A program made the translations under genes and the position numbers. From Strobilurus pachycystidiatus (taxonomy: Eukaryota; Basidiomycota; Agaricomycetes; Agaricales; Physalacriaceae), in the NCBI GenBank assembly GCA_019915135.1, contig JAHLMK010000030.1, positions 186,001-250,000 on the forward strand: 64,000 bases of DNA. The letters are read 5' to 3'. Below are positions 24,301-36,108 of the stretch, piece after piece. Under the pieces are notes generated by a model. It saw only the letters and a program-made list of their open reading frames with translations. It was not told where the DNA came from and searched no databases. The first letter of the stretch is position 1. The number at the start of each line of letters is the position of its first letter.

Positions 24301-26103
24301 AAGCCGTTGACGCCTCATTACACACTGAATCTTCGGGCCACAGCAATGCGCGGAAAGCACTTCCTTAATCGTGCCTCGATGTATGATGCTCTTGTTGGCC
24401 TCATTTTCAGCTATGTCCTCGACAAGAGCCTCACGAACACGACTCATCTTGAAGCCTGGGCACTCTACGGACGGTTCCTCATTTTCTGGATTGAACCAAT
24501 GCGTGAGTTCATTTCACCGTATATTCAGAAACTTGCTGCAATTTTGAAGGCGAACGACTCCCATTCCATCAACCCAATCTCAGCACGTACGACGGGTTCA
24601 TGGAAATTATGCGACTAGGAATGGTCATGGTATGCGCACCCCTGATTCTTAACCCGGCAGACTACGAAACAGTCTCGCCCGAGCTTGCTGTGGCTGTCGA
24701 GATGCTCAGGCTGTTCATTGAGAGCCACCGGCGAGTATTTCACCTTGCTCTCACTGGTGACACCGTCTTTGAGGATGTTGATCTTGGGGACGCCATTTCC
24801 AATATTGTGTTATCCTTCCTTCGGCGCCTTTACCGCGCACTTGCACTATCCGGTCAGTTGTACAACAACTTTGATACGCCTGCCGAAAAGAGGAGGCTTG
24901 AACGTCCAGCGCTTCAAAAGTCCTTCAAGGCTGCCTGGTCCACCTTCACCAAGGTATTCAGCATGGTGCCTCATCCGTTTCCTTCTATGGACTCTACTTC
25001 ATACAATAAGGACGATGTTCTTTTTGAACCCTTTCATGGCGAACTTACGTTTCTGCCGGCGCCGTCCCCTACGCATCAGGATCTGATGGACGCCGACACA
25101 GTGATGGCAGATGCGGCTTCACAAGCCGATGAACACGAAGACGTGGTCATGATTGACTCGCTAGTCTCTGACAGCCAAACAGAACACACTCTCCTACAGC
25201 AATTGGCCGAGCCAGATGTGGGTTTCTCTCTCCTCTGAAAATATTGTTGCATTGAGACAAGAAATAGGTCCAAGTCGACCAGAGACCGTTGACCGCGACC
25301 CCACCACCGAGACAGTCTACCGCCAAACCAACGCCGTCCACCGCCAAACCGACAATGTCCACACCCAAGCCGGCACCGTCCACCGCCAAACCAACCCCTA
25401 CTGCCAAACCCGGACCATCCACTGCCAAAACCACTGCGAAACTGGGACCGTCCACCGCCAAGTCGACGCCGTCCACCGCCAAGTCGACGCCGACCACACC
25501 CACACTGTCCATCCCCAAACCGGGACCATCTACCGCCAAGTCGACTCCATCTACACCCAAGGCGGGACCATCCACAGCCAAAGCAGGAACTTCCACCGCC
25601 AAACCGGGACCGTCAACTGCCAAACTGGGACCGTCCACCGCCAAACCGGGACCGTCCACCGCCAAACCGAGACCGTCCACCGCCAAACCGAGACCGTCCA
25701 CCGCCAAACCGGGACCGTCCACCGCCAAACCGGGACTGTCCACCGCCAAACCGTCCACCGCCAAACTGTCCACCGCCAAACCGGGACCGTCTACTATCAA
25801 TGCCGCCAAGCAAAATGCAAAGGTCAGCTCACTTACCGTCTCAGAACGTCACATTAAGGACAGTTATAGAAATCTGTCAGAGCATCGACGGGAGGTACAG
25901 ATTTTGCCACCAAATTCTACGTCCAACGGAAAGAAGCTGAACAACTTGAAGCAACTCAGGATGCAGAGCTAGCGCGGAAGGAGAGTATCTTCGCACTTGG
26001 CTTGGGGAGCACGTCAAAGTTACAGAAACGCCGAAAGCCCAGTGATTCTGACGATGAAACTCCTCCGCAGAAAAAAGCGCATCTCCGTCAGAAACCTACA
26101 TAG
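21305..26103 (+). CDS. JmjC-like domain protein with STAKP repeats, 12 exons
   Basis: Exons 21305-21511, 21559-22035, 22090-22118, 22167-22317, 22374-23228, 23276-23362, 23410-23873, 23922-24242, 24294-24502, 24550-25217, 25268-25822 and 25870-26103 give 1,418 aa. Exons 8-9 hold a cupin-type JmjC signature: GWHLLG, then IHVDTGG (HxD near 24050), VEGWKLW, GGDYL and MKPLTPHYTLNL (second His near 24315). JmjC proteins are Fe(II)/2-oxoglutarate hydroxylases that often demethylate histones; the substrate here is unknown. The chain starts with three QEAESFA heptads. It has a central lysine-rich linker (KKVEKKVAEKKSDKK), a Thr/Pro/Lys repeat region, and C-terminal basic motifs (QKRRKPSD, QKKAHLRQK) that suggest a nuclear location. 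ATG 21305 was chosen because it opens the frame of the heptads; an ATG at 21271 is in another frame. The gene converges on gene B. Confidence 0.75.
21317..21379 (+). repeat. Three 21-bp coding repeats (QEAESFA)
   Basis: Three in-tandem copies of CAGGAGGCCGAGTCCTTCGC plus one base lie immediately after the start codon of the JmjC-like gene. The third copy differs by one base (Phe to Leu). Confidence 0.9.
25306..25795 (+). repeat. STAKPGP coding minisatellite
   Basis: About 490 bp are built from 21-bp units of the form CCGTCCACCGCCAAACCGGGA, with shorter and variant copies, and encode STAKPGP-like heptads. It sits within exon 11 of the JmjC-like gene. Frames on the other strand through this tract are by-products. 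Confidence 0.9.
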
Positions 26104-26288
26104 TCTAACATTGCTGGACTGCATGTATCTTCCATTTTTTCTTCTACCTACTTTTTGAACTCTTGCACGCGTACATACACGACCGCTTTACTTGCCTCAG
26201 TATAGCAGCTTATTTCTCTCTACATATTCAATTATCTATATTGTATTATGAATCTATCTTGGTAAGTGGACACTCTTTCGTCACCCTT
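26104..26288. other. Convergent 3' intergenic gap
   Basis: These 185 AT-rich bases separate the stop codons of the JmjC-like gene (+) and gene B (-). No gene or clear terminator signal is seen. Confidence 0.5.
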
Positions 26289-29200
26289 TTAAGTACGCCT
26301 CTTTTTGCCCTCTAACATATGTTAGTAAGACCACACTGATGCACATACTGATACACATACCATCCTTTCTTTCAGTTGTCTTGACATCTTCCACTTTGCG
26401 CTTCAGTGCGCTCTGGACAGTTGCTTCCGTCATCTTCTGTCCATTGACACCAAATACATCATCGATGTATCGTGCCACAAACTCTTTCCAGTACGCTTCT
26501 TTTTCGGATGGCTTTGTTGAATCAGTAAGCCACAAGCCTTGTTCCTTTATTTGATTGATTGCCCATTGTTCAGAACAGTCCTCTTCACGAAAAGCTTTGT
26601 TCTTCATCTTCTCTTGTCGTATATACTTCATCTTGAAGAGGCCCTGTCTCTTGTAAGTATATCATTCCCCTAGACGAATAACTTCACTCACTGCTTTTAG
26701 CAAATTCAAGCCCTGGATTATTGTGTTGTCAAGCGCCTTCACTTCAACTGTCTTCCCATTGTTATCGACCCGGGTGTACTCGTAGCTCGTGAAGGTGGAC
26801 TTCATCAGTGACTTCTTCAGATTTTCTGACTCGCGTTCAACTAGAATTTCCTCCCGGAGGATGTGATTCTCCTGCATTGCACATAGGTCCCGCGTCTCTG
26901 ACAGGTCACAATCCCAATCCTCTGGCACAGTGAAAGCTCCATCCCATGTCTTCACATTTGCCGTAGTACCTGCTGGGGCGACAGAGATCCAGTCCATTCG
27001 CATCCGGTAAGCAGATGGATCTTTGAATGCTTCAAGGCTCCATTCATAATGCACAAATGCATAGAACAAATGCCGAACTAGGTGTTCACGATACTTGTAG
27101 TGTCGATCAGTTGGGTATGACTTCCACTCTGCCTCCGAAGTGGATAGCATTTTCCAGGCTAGGCCAACGTATTCCGCTTCCTTTGACGACAACTTGATCC
27201 CCTTCTTTTTCATCAGACTGTCAACGTCTGAACCATCAAGAACTGTAAGGGAGGGAATAACGTTCTTTTTAGCCAAAGCAAGCCACTCTGCAATAAGATC
27301 TTGTAACGCTTTTGAGAGCCGGGCAATATTTATGTGGTGAAGTACGCCACTGTAGCTCTCGAGAGAACTCAGTGCCACCGGTTTTCCAAGGTGGTATTCT
27401 GTCAGGTGACGACGAGCTGAGATCATAAGAGATAGGAAGCCCCCGAGACGGTTCCGGAAGAAGACCTCGGCACGTAGAAACGGAATAGTTGAAGAACCTC
27501 TTGGATCTTGTAGAGCAAAGCGCTGATGACGATTACTCATAGCAACAACACCATAAGCCAAGCGCGCATTGGACGTCACAAAGAGTGTTTGCCACTCCTG
27601 ACAGCCAGTCAACTGCAAACATTTAGTCTTCTAACGGGCAAATGTGAGTATTTGACTTACAGCAGTCCAGCTTGTTTTCCATGCTAACACTCCGCTTGTA
27701 TCCTTTTCATCAATTGGCGATAAAATATGACCCAAATCACGCAATAACGCAGGGGTAAGCAAGGGTGGGACAGTTGATAGTTTCATGCCAAACACATGTC
27801 CACCACGGCGCGTCATATTGGTGAGCAACATGTATCGGAGACTGTTGGGCAGGGCCTTGATGGTTTTTGTTTCCACGTAGCTGTTGGTGGCAAGAGATTC
27901 GGCAAGAAGTCTCTCAAAGGTCATGATATAAGTCTCCAACAAAGCATTCCATGCCTTGACTCTAGTGGGATGGCGTTCGGCATCGGCACCAAAGAGGTAA
28001 CAAAAGTTTGAAGAACCAATTGATATAGCATACGCCTGGTCGGCTGCCTCCATCAACAGTACTGGAATGTCTTCAGTCGGTGCTCGCACATCAAATCCAT
28101 TGCGTGCGGTGGCAAGAACCTCTTTGCGTGCCGCTCTTTCCATCCTTTCGAACTCATCAAAGGGTGGCAGTCCAAGGACATTGGAACTGAACAACCAGCG
28201 TAGTTGACGACGACTAGACTCAACAACAGCACTCCAAATCTGGAACAACGTTAGGGAATTTCATAACTTATCAAGGCAATTGACTTACTGCTTCAGAGTG
28301 CGAGGCTACAAAGCGTAGACGAGTCAATACCATCCAAGAAGCGGGATTTCCAAAGATCCACTCCATCGACGCCATGTCAACAAAAGTCCCCATCAATCTT
28401 GGATTGAGAGTGATTTCGTATGCCCGGTGATTGATTTTTTGATTGAAGATCTCTTGGCTCAAAATAGGGAGTTTGTCTTCAATCTCGCTGCGTTCATGGC
28501 GTGCTAGCTGATTGACCAAGGTAAGAAGCTTATTCTCCTCTGTATCAGGCTGAGTAAACATGCGCAAGTTTCCGCAGAGTCGTACAATCTGTGCAGTACT
28601 ATCCTCAGCGTGTACAATGCCATCTGGAGGTAAGGTCAGTATGCCGTCGTTTCAGTGGTGGATACTGAACCACACATACCACGATCGTAAATATCTGCCA
28701 CCCAATATTCTTTCTGAGCAAGGTCCTTCTCTAACTTGGCTTTTCCACTAAGTAGTAGATTTCTGGCCTCTGTATCTTCCACGCGGGCGAGATAGGCATC
28801 AATTTCTCTAAGACTCTTGTACATGGGTGCAACGACCTTATCACGTTGCATAGCTAGCCGATGTCCGCCATCTGCTAGTGCTGGAGGACTACGCTTAGCC
28901 TCCGATGTCCACCGAATAATGGATAGTGGTCCCGTGTTGGGTGCCTGCAAGGTAGTATGTTCAATAGCTAACGTAGTGCAGATGATTTTGACAGCACAGT
29001 CCCCACTCAAGTTCCGAATGGTGCGTCCAAAATTTGTAGAACGAAACAACGCATTGACACTGGCTTGTTCCGGACGGCGTGCATTCCATGGATTCACGCC
29101 AAGAAAGTCAGTTACTTTGAAAAGCCCTCGACCAAGGTAGTTTGCACGTAGACTCTTTTCAACTGCGCTGGCTGAGGTACGAGCAAGCTCGTTATATTCA

Positions 29201-29587
29201 TCATCCCATCCGTTATCCTGGTTCAACTGTTATATGTAAGTCTTCAGTATAACCTTAAGAAGCAGGTGTACTCACGCGTGCTAAGAAAGCATGAACTTTT
29301 GCTTGAGCTCTCTCCGATTTACTCATCTCTTGACAAAGCAAGGCCGCTGGCTCTGTATTGTCAGGTATAATTGGATTGTCCTAAGACTGAAGTAAGTCAT
29401 GATCACGTTCAACTCAAGGTCAAGGACTCACACTGGAGTCTTGACTAGCAGGTACAATCTCCAACTCTACATTTTTTGTCGATGGAATTTCCTTGTCCTG
29501 GACGCCTGAATTCACACCGGAATTTGGCACAGGTTCATCCTTGTGCATGGGTCCTCTTACGGGGCCTTGCTTTGCCGACTTTTGCAT
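26289..29587 (-). CDS. Gene B: paralogue of gene A with degenerate DGGHR motif, 8 exons
   Basis: Eight exons join from ATG 29587 (MQKSAKQGPVRG) to a TAA ending at 26289, about 985 aa. Exon 1 contains the palindromic element in frame (VNSGVQDKEIP, residues 25-35). Residues 130-137 read GVNPWNAR and 206-210 read DGGHR, matching in order the GHYNSR and DGQHR of gene A. Here Gln is replaced by Gly, so any nucleotide-binding or catalytic role of that motif may be lost or changed. The exon end WVADIYDR and a C-terminal QWAIN...DSTKPSEKEAYW block also match gene A. The chain ends with a basic EGKKRRT reached through a 49-nt intron with a CTAAC branch site. It lacks gene A's long micro-exon N-terminus. 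Function is unknown; it is probably nuclear. Confidence 0.72.
29485..29513. repeat. Palindromic element, coding copy in gene B
   Basis: GAATTT, a 17-nt spacer (CCTTGTCCTGGACGCCT), GAATTC. It has the same 29-nt geometry as the other copies, with more mismatches. It is translated on the minus strand as NSGVQDKEIP. Confidence 0.75.
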
Positions 29588-29919
29588 GTTTGTTCTTATT
29601 TCAGTCGATCGCGACAGAGACTAGTGAAGACAATTCTGTAAGTTTCTTTTGCACTATATTCGAGCAGCATACCTTGGTAGAAAATTCCAGAGGACGAGGA
29701 CGATTAGTAAGCCTGCTACCTGGGGCCATTGACAGACAAGCGGGGGGGAGGGGAAGAAAGAGGGAAGACAAAAACAAAAACCGGGAAAGTTGCCCACCTT
29801 ATATACTTTTGAAGCTGTGCCTGAAAAAAAAATTCCCACAGTTGCTCCATGATCGTATGATCATGTGATCGCTATATTGCCAAAATAGGATCCTACCCAA
29901 CAGGTACGGGCTAAACTAC
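29588..29919 (-). promoter_or_regulatory. Gene B promoter region
   Basis: This 332-bp gap separates the helicase stop codon and the gene B start. It has TATATAAG on the minus strand (29798-29805) and the shared GGAAGAAAGA (+ strand, 29752-29761) in a CT-rich leader tract. A small ATGATC-rich palindromic patch is near 29850-29872. Confidence 0.55.
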
Positions 29920-32900
29920 TTAACCCATGTGCTTATTGACATACCACGTGAATAAAGCCACTAGATGGGTGGGATATCCACCATATGTCGTCATCGTCAT
30001 CCAATTGCAGTAATCTTCCCAAGTATTCCAGACTCGGCTTGTGCCAAATGTGGTACATGCATCATCAAACAAGTGAGGTGTCCAGTAGATCATATACCCA
30101 ATTGCAGGAAGAACATCACGGTGAGCACATCCACTAGCTCCAAATGTCTCGTGAAAGCAATTACGTGGACCGTGGGGAACGTGGCAGAAGTAGCAGACAC
30201 GCCAATGCATCAGGTCGGGATAGCGGAGACGCTTCTGCCAACCATCAACATACATGTCACGATGACGATGGTAACCCGGCTCAGGGCACTCTGTAAGCAT
30301 CAAGGGACATTGCAGAATTCCTCCTTCGTGAGCAGCAACACGGTCAGTCTTGTCGGTACATATTGCACAGACACCTTGATACATTGCCAGCCCATTCTCA
30401 AGCTCCGCCACCCAGAACGGATCCTGAGCATTCTGTCTGGTCCGTTCATTGCTACGGGCAAAGGCTCGAGCAATAGGAGATGACGTAATCTCAGGAACAT
30501 CGTCCAGGTTAAAGGCATTGCCACCGGCACCATGATGTTTCTTCAACGGTGGCTGCTCTGTGAACGCATCATCGGCAGCAGGTCGCTTCAGTTGATTGTT
30601 GCGTCCCAGAGGTGATGGTGTAACTGGACTTGATTTGAACAGAGCTTGCTGCTGCTGTGTACGAGCCGCATTGGCAAATGCCGCTGTAGACGTCTCCCCA
30701 CTCTGTACAGAGGGTGCGCTCAAACGTCTGGCAGACATAGTCCCCACGGGAGGAGAACGCTTCTGAGGCGTAGTGCGGGTAAGAAGCTGTGTGGCAACGA
30801 CCCTTGGCCAGACTTTCTCTGCACACAAGTCACAGAGAATACAGTCAGGCATATCCTGTAAGTGTATCAATAAGGTATCCTCTTAAGGGAAGAAAAAATT
30901 ACTTACCCGACATTCACGCTGAATTCCGTCATTGAATATATTGATCATCTGACGACGGCAACCAACCTGAGCGGCAGCATATTGATTCGCCTCTTCCTGA
31001 CCATCATACTTGACATATTCCTTCTTCTTGGCCATCCACGCATTGCTTCCATTAGCAAGCATTACACTCTTGGCCGGCAAGTCATCACGTCCCCCACGGC
31101 CAGTCTCCTGTACGTAGCCAATCAAACTTCCTGACGTTCCATAGTGAAGAACAAGTCGAACATGTGCATTATCAATGCCGGAGCTCAGTGCTGAAGTGCC
31201 AATGATGGTCTTGCAGGTACCGTCCACCCAACGCTTGTAGATCTTCTTCCTCTCAACTACACTGAGTTTGCCATGATAGAAATCGCACCCAAGCTTTGCC
31301 GCAAGATTGGTTCCTTCAGCTTTTGTATTGACATAAACAATGGTGCGATCCTCCTCATCATAGTCTTGGCTCTCCGTGTTCACAATCCTTGCCGCTTCAT
31401 TCTCCATATCCTCTGACTTTATCCGCCTAACAACATACATCATATTCTTGCGTTCTGTTGACTCACGAACAACAACATGTGGGTCCGAAAGGCCCCACCA
31501 GTCAACAAGAGTGGACTGGTATTTGGGCGGTATAGTTGCTGAAAGAAGCAGCATGGGTACTGATCTCTGTCGCAGACGATATGGATTACGAAGCTCAGGA
31601 CGAAAGTCAGAGCTAGTCAAAGAATAGTGTGCTTCGTCCACCACAATACGGGCAATTCGGCCTGCTGGTGTGTCATACTTGTCCAAGTACTCTCCAAACT
31701 TTGGAGTTGTATACTGATTGATGGTGACTAGCAGGATGAACGTGTTGGGGGGAATGCTCTTTTGTGCGGATGATTCGTCCTCCCATACAAAGTAAGCCAC
31801 ACCATGCTTCTCCAAACGACGCTCCCAGTCATGAAGGAGAACCACCAACGGCACCATCACAACATGTAACCGCCTCGAAAGTGTGGCCAAAATCATTGCA
31901 ATCAGACTTTTGCCACCCCCAGTTGGTAAGATGCCAAGAACGTCACAATCTCCCTGAGCGGCTTGCGCTATGATCCAGTTCTGGCCCTCAGACTTCCAGG
32001 TAGCCCCAGGGTCTCCTGTTAGTCGTCGGAGGCAATTAAGCATTTCCCGTGTTGCCACAATGGGTGTACGGGTACATGTAACCGTCCGGTCAGTGTCGTG
32101 AAGCTCTTGCCCAAGAATCTCGGAGGTTTCATCATTGTTCTCAATGGGAATGAAGTCGTCGGATGGAATGGGGTCCTCATTGCCTGACATTGACTCTTCT
32201 TCATCCGATGATAGTTCCCCCTGGTCCGATGACATCTCTGACTCACTCTTAGGGTCATTTTCTTCCCCAGTGTCACTTTCTAGAAACAGAGTAAGTCAGA
32301 TTGACTTGACTAGTAAGTATATTCTCTTACCCGATGACGATTGATATTCTATACTAAGGGACCTGTTGGTTCGATTCTCGTCATCTTGTGCAACATCTGA
32401 CCCAAAGTGAGTACAAAAACATTTGTTGCATAAGAAAACACACCTTTATTCGTCATTCCCGCTTGTATCACAGTATACACCGTCTCTGCCAGCGATTCAA
32501 ACATGTTCTCAGCCTTCATCTTGCACCACAATCCTTCAACAATTTTTGCCACTAGTCGTTTCTCATCCCTGTCATCCTCATATACTCCACTAGGCCTGTC
32601 AAACTTTTCAAAGACGCCACCATCGATCAAGCCATCATAGGCTTCGTGACGAACGGTGTCATAGCTCAGATAAGTGCCACCCGGTACAATTCCCAAAGCT
32701 CTCTGATAGGTATGGCTGATGATAGCTTGCATATTGATATCTGCAGCTGATGATGAACCCAAAGCATGTGAACTTATAGCATAATGCTGCTGTTCAACCG
32801 CGACAGAATGTCCAGCCTGTTCAGCTGCAAGTGTAGCAAATTGATCAACCGTGTGGAGCTTGCGGAGTGGCGCACGACATAGGTTCTGCTGAAAAGCAAT

Positions 32901-35900
32901 CATGACTTGGCGAAAGCCTGAAATTCCAAGTTTGACGTCCATTCCCTCCTCTGTCAGCTTTTTCAATGCCTCTGACAGGGTATCCGTTGTGAAGAGGTGT
33001 GTCATATCAACAAAGAGATGTGTCTTCCATAGCGAGAGAATATGACCATGAGTCTCTGCAGGATACACCTGACTCGCCGCAAATTGGACAAATGGTAGGA
33101 CAGTGACAAGATATGAGACTAACAGATGAGAGCTCACTCCGTCTAGAGCATGTACAATGTGTTTGTCTTGTCCCGTCATAGCCGTTGTCTTTGAGTATGC
33201 ACCGGCGAGTAACACATCACCGCCAACACAGAAGACATTGCGTAGACGAGTTTCTGAATTGGCAAACATCATTGCGGTGAGCTCACTGCCCCTCTTTGGA
33301 GCACCAGCAGTGCATTCATCATGAAGACACAGATGAAGAAGCCAGTTTCGTACGCTCCGGAGCCACTCATGAAGCTCATGTCGATTCCACAATGGTAGAC
33401 CGGTTGCAGAATCCTTGCCACGGAGGAAACATCTTCGCAGATGCTCTGATGAAAGAACCATCTCCAAAAAACTGGTACGACAAATCCCAAACTGTTCATC
33501 GTTACGCTCATCGGCAACAAAAGAGTAGCCAGCAGCATTGTTTGTGAGGTCATCCGCATATGCTCGCATGTCCGGAAAGATCAAATCATTTCGTCTGCCC
33601 AAGCAGACCTTGTCTTCGAACATGCGTATGAGCTCGGTCTCATGTTTCCTGACCATAGTGGAGACTTTATCAAAATCACAGTTTGCACCTTTGTACTGTA
33701 AAAGAGCGACATTTGATGGGTCCGGATAGGTGCAGGTGGCCGCGCCCCGCGTGGTCATAGCAACTTTTGTAGCATAGTGTTGCAAGCTTCGCAGATCGCT
33801 GAACGTGGATCGTTTATCAGTGCGAAAGAAAGGGCGGAATGTCTCTGCAGCCTGTTCAAGATCTTCCTCTTCCTCATTTTTGACATCACAGTGCATAGAG
33901 TATAGGAAGATCAATCGCATCACATGCGTAAACTTGGCCAAATCAGGTGTTGTGTTCTTTGCATCACTGAAGTCACCACTGACTTGAACTTTGGAGTATG
34001 CTAGTGCTCGTAGAGTTGGGTCAGGGTACAGGACATCGGTGGCAGGTGTCCAAGGCCGCGTCCAGACATGGCGCAGAAGCTTATACAAGCACTGTAGGGT
34101 TTTTGCTCGACCCTCCTCAGTATGACCGTCTTCATCAAAGTGAGACCGAGTATAGTCTTCGTACAATTGCCTGACAGCGGGTGTTTCTGTAGGAGATGTC
34201 TTGGAAAGCATCACCAGCAGCTTGAATACCGGGGCTGTATACGCATGGAGAGTCTCGGTGTGCTGATGCGCCCCAAATGGCACGTTTCTGGAGAAATGTG
34301 AGTATTGATTTTCACAATGAAAAGCATATTTACTTGATTCGTTCCCCGTCATATTCTGAATGCAGCCTACACAAAACATTGATATCGGTCATAGCAATCA
34401 AGGCGGTCGCGTTTTCCAGCAACTCGTACAGGTGATTGTGCATATAATCGAGATCATCATCCGGTGTAACAAGGGTGCGTGCTATTTCGGAACCACCAAC
34501 CGCAGCGACCATTTCAGGCCACTGAGTACGGATCAAGAATGGATGAACCAGGTGTTTGTCCTCCATTGGATTCACAGCAGCCTTGAGTTCTTTCTCTGTG
34601 CTCTGTTGCATGGAGTGTATGAGGACATCGACTGATCTAACAGCTTGAACGCCGATTGGTCGTACTGCAAAGTACGATTTGTGTTGCTGCCGGTCTAAGC
34701 GTTGTGCCCGACATTGTATCCATGGCTTGCGCTCTTTTTTGGGAATGCGATGAATCTTTTTGTCGTGTTCATTCATGGATCCCGCGGAGACCAGAACCTT
34801 TGAGCAATGGGAACACTGATAGGCATTATAGGTGCCAAGTCCTTTGACTTCATCGGTAATTGTGGAGATATCTGGCATTCCCCTGATGGCACCCAGTGTC
34901 TCCATAGCTTCATTGATCTCTACAGGATTCACCCGCACATTTGTCCGATGCCCTTTCACATGGCTACAGAGATTTCCCCATTCAACAAAACACTGACAAT
35001 CACAGACAACTCCTCGAAGTTCTGCAGTATAGTTGAGACCAAAGTTTGACAGGATCTGATGAGCCTGCTCCATTGTCTGTAAAGAGATTAGTGATATTCA
35101 GCTAGCACTGCTCTGATGCGCACCATAGTTGCCGTTGGAGACTCTACATCAACATTCGTCAATGGAGTTGCACTCGAATGGTCAAGCGTCTCTCCCTGTT
35201 TGAATAAATCAGTTTTCGTGACTGTAATACAGATAAAATAACTAACCACAACAGTCTCCTCCGAGATTTTATTATGTTCTCGACTAAAAACACGTAGGAC
35301 GGAAGCATTAGAAAGGACACCGGAATCTAGGCCTGCATAAGGAATTTTGGTGTCTTGGACAGTAGAATTCACACCAATACTTCCAACGTCAAGTCCGTCT
35401 TCAACTCCAAATTCAGCATTCGGTCCTGCATTAGGAATTCTAGTATCCTGGACACCAGAATTCACATCTATGCTTCCAAAGACAAGTTTGCGTCGAACGA
35501 GTTCAGGACCAAGGCCAGCGTTTGGAATTCCGGTGTCTTGGACACCAGAATCCGCATCGACGCCTCGAAGAAGAAGTCCATCATCCGCATTGACGCTTCC
35601 AAAGACAAGTGCGTGTGGCAGTCCAACTTCATGATCCGCGTCAGCACTAGAATTGGGAACGCCGCTTCCAGAAACAACTTCTCGATAAGCAGGCATCCCA
35701 TCGACATTTCTAGAACACAATGGCTCAGACTAGGCGTATGTAAGCAACGTGAGGGAAGAATATTGCAAGTCTGAACTCACCACTCTGCCAGAATCCATCG
35801 GAAGACGAGTACGGTCACGAGTACGATGGAGGGGAGATCCCTGCGACGGTAAGATGCTTGCCACCATCTCATCGTCACTGTCCGAGGAGAATTCCATTGA

Positions 35901-36108
35901 AGCATTGGCATCCTATGAGACAACTGTGAGTAAGGCGTAGAATGTATGAAAAAAAGACCCCACTCGATCCAAATTCACCAACGTCTCCTGGCTCGACTCT
36001 GGACGCTGTGACTGAAGGTGTTTGTAAGCCAAAAGGACAGAAGAAAGGAAACAATGATCATACAATGAGCGACGGGGAGCGTGTTTCTCTGTCAAGATCA
36101 ATATCCAT
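29920..36108 (-). CDS. OrsD-like zinc finger plus RecQ helicase (telomere-linked-helicase type), 10 exons
   Basis: Exons 36108-36064, 36011-35964, 35912-35781, 35729-35247, 35195-35124, 35076-34334, 34287-32444, 32396-32331, 32279-30907 and 30855-29920 give about 1,913 aa. Exon 6 carries a Cys-rich segment (CDCQCFVEWGNLCSHVKGH) and a C2H2 finger (QCSHCSKV...EHDKKIH), the arrangement of the fungal OrsD/DUF3505 group. Exon 9 has a full SF2 RecQ-type helicase core: a Q motif (SEGQ), Walker A GILPTGGGKS, DEAH (VVDEAHYS), LLLSATIPP and QETGRGGRD. Exon 10 has Cys/His pairs (CILCDLC, CAICTDK, CYFCH). All motifs are intact, so it may be active; RecQ helicases unwind DNA 3' to 5'. Lying beside a terminal satellite and read away from the presumed telomere, it fits telomere-linked helicases of other fungi. 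The exon 2 donor (GTGGGG) is weak; GTGAAT 15 nt upstream is possible. Confidence 0.85.
35342..35370. repeat. Palindromic element, helicase coding copy 1
   Basis: GAATTT, a 17-nt spacer (TGGTGTCTTGGACAGTA), GAATTC. On the minus strand it is translated as NSTVQDTKIP. Confidence 0.85.
35435..35463. repeat. Palindromic element, helicase coding copy 2
   Basis: GAATTC, a 17-nt spacer (TAGTATCCTGGACACCA), GAATTC. On the minus strand it is translated as NSGVQDTRIP. Confidence 0.9.
35525..35553. repeat. Palindromic element, helicase coding copy 3
   Basis: GAATTC, a 17-nt spacer (CGGTGTCTTGGACACCA), GAATCC. The inner GGTGTC and GACACC arms are both intact. On the minus strand it is translated as DSGVQDTGIP. 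Confidence 0.9.

Noticed and set aside
25147..25813. Minus-strand VDGPGLA-rich frame opposite the JmjC-like gene
   Set aside because: It is the antisense shadow of the STAKP minisatellite, which is in frame with the spliced plus-strand gene.
32349..34379. The helicase-gene middle exon as a separate gene
   Set aside because: Its ends are splice sites that join in phase to the zinc-finger exon and the helicase exon; the frame's own start and stop lie inside introns or follow a retained intron.
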